Source: DUQW01 sp050953805
Lineage (GTDB): Bacteria; Bacillota_I; Bacilli_A; Acholeplasmatales; Acholeplasmataceae
Length of the DNA: 64,000 bases
Direction of reading: 5' to 3'
NCBI GenBank assembly: GCA_050953805.1
Contig: JBMNNE010000002.1
Location: 248,001 to 312,000 of the forward strand
Both the position numbers and the translations under genes were made by a program. Below are positions 62,501 through 64,000 of the stretch, one piece after another. Numbering within the stretch: position 1 is the first letter of the stretch; every line of letters begins with the position of its first letter. A model generated the notes under the pieces. It saw nothing but the letters and a program-made list of their open reading frames with translations, was not told the origin of the DNA and ran no database searches.

Positions 62501-63950
62501 TACAGCAAACAGCCCAGTAAGCATCAATTTAATCAATAATAGAGATTTTGTTGACTATGCTGAAGGTGTAGAAGCTAAATATGCATATGGCACTGATGAA
62601 GTACCAGTATACGGACCTTCTGCTGCATTTAAGGACGCAAATAATCTGACAACAGATAGAGTTGCCGCTAAGATTTATAAGAAGGGCGATGTTATTGAAA
62701 GTCCAACTCAATGGGTAGCAGTTAGACAACTAGCTCATGCACAATTATTTGTTCAAGCTAATGGAAACGTAATGCAAAATGGTTTATCAGATGTTCAACT
62801 TGAAGCACAAACTATTGATTTAACTCAAGCAACTGCAGTTTCAGGAGTTGTAACATTTGCAAGCGAAGATTTACCAGGAGCAACTTATTCAGTAGCCGCA
62901 AATAGCGTTTTACCTGCGGGATTATCAGTAAACTCTGCTGGTAGACTAACCGGAACTCCAACTGAAGCCGGAACATTCCGCGTTAGAATTGATGCGAAAG
63001 TTGCCGGTTACATAAATAAATCAGCAACCCATACAATTAATATTGAAGCAAGATTTGTCTTTGCAGATCCAGAAATTGAAAATGGTGTAGCAGTTGATAC
63101 TGTATTTGGTGAAGGCGTATATAATGTTGGCGATAGATATGGTTCTGGATGGAGAGCGCCAAGAATTTCAGCAATTGAACATGCTGTTGTTGACGGTGCA
63201 CTTCCAGCAGGATTAGTCTTATCTATTGACGGAGCATTAACTGGAGTAACTACAGCTGAAGGTACACATAATGCTAAGATTCAAACAACCTTAGTGTTAT
63301 CAAATGGTACTACAGTTCCATTCGTAACTGCAGTTCAATTAGTTGTTGATCCAGCACCAGTTATCCCAGAACCTGATAAAGTTACAGTAACATTTGTTGG
63401 TAACTTTGAAGGTGCACCAGATGTAGATGTTGAAGTTATTGAAGGTGAATTAGCTGCTCCAATTGCTCCTCCATATCGTCCAGGCTTTGCCTTTGCTGGT
63501 TGGTTTGAAGAAGCAGCAGCAACTAATGCATTCGACTTTAGCGTCGCACCTGAAGAAGATATTGAATTATTTGCTGGTTGGGTTTCTCTAGGTACTGAAA
63601 ATCTTGATGCAGCAATTGCTGACATTGAAGCATTAATTACAGAAATTAATACTAAATTGAGACAACTAAATATCAAAGTTGGTCAATTTGATTTCAGCAA
63701 AGGACAACTCATTGCCGAACTTCAAGACGACTTAGCAGAACTTAATAGTAAACTTGAAACAGTTGAAGTTGACTCTGCAACTAAACAACAAGTTCAAGCG
63801 CTAAATCAACAAGTTACTGATATTCAAACTACAGTTGATGATGCACCAGCTCCACAAAACGGTGCTGCAATTGCCGCATTAGTCTTTGGAATCATTAGTG
63901 TATTAGCAATTGGTGGTTTAGCTTACATCGTATTATTTAGAAAAAAATAA
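59523..63950 (+). CDS. Large surface-anchored GH3 glycosidase with permuted domains, Ig-like and B-repeat modules and coiled-coil stalk
   Basis: A 1475-residue protein. Signal peptide of about 28 residues (cleavage near SVKA-G). The sandwich domain comes first (GEGFVLLKNENDALPL), then the fibronectin-III-like domain (VVYPFGHGLSYTTF), then the TIM barrel (STDQDGPAQI, NPASGRNFEYYSQDG, VKHLFLNDQET) with nucleophile Asp921 in SVTDWYSATN. Two He_PIG repeats (LPAGLSVNSAGRLTGTPTEAG, split at that point), one B-repeat ending FAGW, a heptad coiled coil of about 80 residues and a C-terminal helix with RKK complete it. The coiled coil suggests a multimeric stalk. It is monocistronic with its own operator-controlled promoter. 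Confidence 0.9.
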   Translation: MKTVTKRLLILMFVFLGVFILGTKSVKAGFVEDKPAVYQTDFESVEEEAAAARELNEQIAGEGFVLLKNENDALPLNPQEKNVSVFGVRSDNLILGGGGSGSGSSAGQATLRDSLEAAGFRMNPVLRGFYANDNSSLELPVKSLDGLQSSAAMYNDAAIIVISRTGSEFNDAAMYAVAGHTNLLDNYYSLDDNEKALIDMVGDMFEKVVVIINSAHPLELAFVEDHEGVDSVLWIGHPGINGVMAVGKILTGEVNPSGKTSDIYPADFRMDPTWPNFKGNIQGQLVVGERTVKVDGEDKVVEALFTHYVSKDHPDNVLAPLNNQGTDGSAGLGWDYYSYSRFTDKDGKTVSIDGPGSSGYYFATLDYEEGIYMGYRWYETAKAEGYFNADNRFTVAQRTAATPAKYGGDLYYNRLDGVVYPFGHGLSYTTFDVDITGIKHNDAAFANNGTLNTAYGQKIELEITVKNTGEVPGKKVVQIYYTAPYIADEIEKSHVALIEFDKTKLLKPGQSEVLKIEFLVQEMASFDHDDKNNNGHAGWELDAGDYVIGVYDSSHVVLDSFTAKVATLTNYDKDAHTGNDVKLRFTGGGKGTWNGTRAEDDLTYYDSRRTDFVTETPWTELTRANFHGTFPKSPTASDLKLTDEALFILLSQIFYTPFNDLPTDPWYVKATDIPATWTQASAEDVAARVDGKTEIQLYDMSGVPFDDPKWVTFLNQLTYAEMVGLISSCGYNTPALASIGKPRSTDQDGPAQIRNGATFWACEVVIASTFNKDLAYKQGLFIGNESLFGGTSGWYAPGANIHRNPASGRNFEYYSQDGVHNGIIAAQVIKGATERGVNCYVKHLFLNDQETSRMVVSTFASEQAIREIYGKPFEYAIKFGGATATMSSFNRIGLLSSNSHYNLYVGLLRDEWGFLGGSVTDWYSATNVSGATGDVGARTFIYPLNTWDNTWGKRVSGRWDEEKNMVVVDFDEDITRGTRWLTDSADSRTSANITANSPVSINLINNRDFVDYAEGVEAKYAYGTDEVPVYGPSAAFKDANNLTTDRVAAKIYKKGDVIESPTQWVAVRQLAHAQLFVQANGNVMQNGLSDVQLEAQTIDLTQATAVSGVVTFASEDLPGATYSVAANSVLPAGLSVNSAGRLTGTPTEAGTFRVRIDAKVAGYINKSATHTINIEARFVFADPEIENGVAVDTVFGEGVYNVGDRYGSGWRAPRISAIEHAVVDGALPAGLVLSIDGALTGVTTAEGTHNAKIQTTLVLSNGTTVPFVTAVQLVVDPAPVIPEPDKVTVTFVGNFEGAPDVDVEVIEGELAAPIAPPYRPGFAFAGWFEEAAATNAFDFSVAPEEDIELFAGWVSLGTENLDAAIADIEALITEINTKLRQLNIKVGQFDFSKGQLIAELQDDLAELNSKLETVEVDSATKQQVQALNQQVTDIQTTVDDAPAPQNGAAIAALVFGIISVLAIGGLAYIVLFRKK

Positions 63951-64000
63951 TACACATGTAATTCATAGTTAATACATAATTATAGCGGGGAGACACAAGA
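63951..64000. other. Trailing intergenic sequence
   Basis: Fifty AT-rich bases after the last GH3 stop. GCGGGGAGA near 63986-63993 looks like a ribosome binding site for a gene beyond the window, but no start codon is reached. No terminator is seen. Confidence 0.3.

Noticed and set aside
63335..63676. 113-codon minus-strand ORF
   Set aside because: It is antisense to the B-repeat and coiled-coil region of the last GH3 gene and shows only Ser/Ala/Thr-rich low complexity.
1..64000. Mycoplasma code (TGA as Trp)
   Set aside because: TGA serves as a clean stop in several coupled overlaps (for example the S4 gene and recF, yidC and jag) and Trp is encoded by TGG throughout.

Overview
The window is low-GC DNA (AT-rich intergenic regions, A/T-ending codons) from a bacterium of the Firmicutes/Tenericutes side, most like an Acholeplasma- or Izemoplasma-type lineage. 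TGA is a stop codon here: it ends the S4-domain gene in an ATGA overlap with recF, ends purA's upstream neighbour and ends yidC. Code 4 mollicutes are therefore excluded. The placement rests on gene content and order and is an inference.

The window is centred on the replication origin. dnaA (29619-30983, minus) is flanked by two clusters of DnaA boxes. Left of it almost everything runs leftward, co-directional with replication: dnaN, a short-chain dehydrogenase, a membrane-anchored endonuclease I, S4/yaaA, recF, gyrB, gyrA, serS, an OmpR-type two-component system, rnmV-rsmA-ispE, spoVG, prs-pth-mfd, an FAD oxidoreductase-purA-folD, ppa-yebC and the start of glyA. Exceptions are a three-gene ABC exporter (10453-13793) and a HIT gene. 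mfd is split by a -1 frame disruption and also lacks a normal start codon.

Right of the origin are a LemA locus, a DUF2871 protein, a NatAB-like ABC pair (minus), and the classical rpmH-rnpA-yidC-jag block followed by a permuted papain-fold hydrolase and an AgrA/AgrC-like LytTR two-component system.

From 42.5 kb to the end lies a carbohydrate-active locus. A cytosolic GH3 glycosidase, a GtrA-family membrane protein and a GT28 glycolipid-type glycosyltransferase are tightly coupled. They are followed by a multidomain esterase lipoprotein, a membrane-anchored GH3 enzyme with its domains permuted, a putative-Ig-repeat/CBM-like lipoprotein and a second anchored permuted GH3. A separately promoted third permuted GH3 (59523-63950) closes the window. 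The 14-bp palindrome TGAAACCGGTTTCA lies upstream of both transcription units (one mismatch at the first), suggesting a single LacI-type regulator. The arrangement reads as a surface glycan-processing system adapted to a cell that anchors enzymes by transmembrane helices and lipid rather than by sortase. No rRNA, tRNA, CRISPR array or insertion sequence was recognised.
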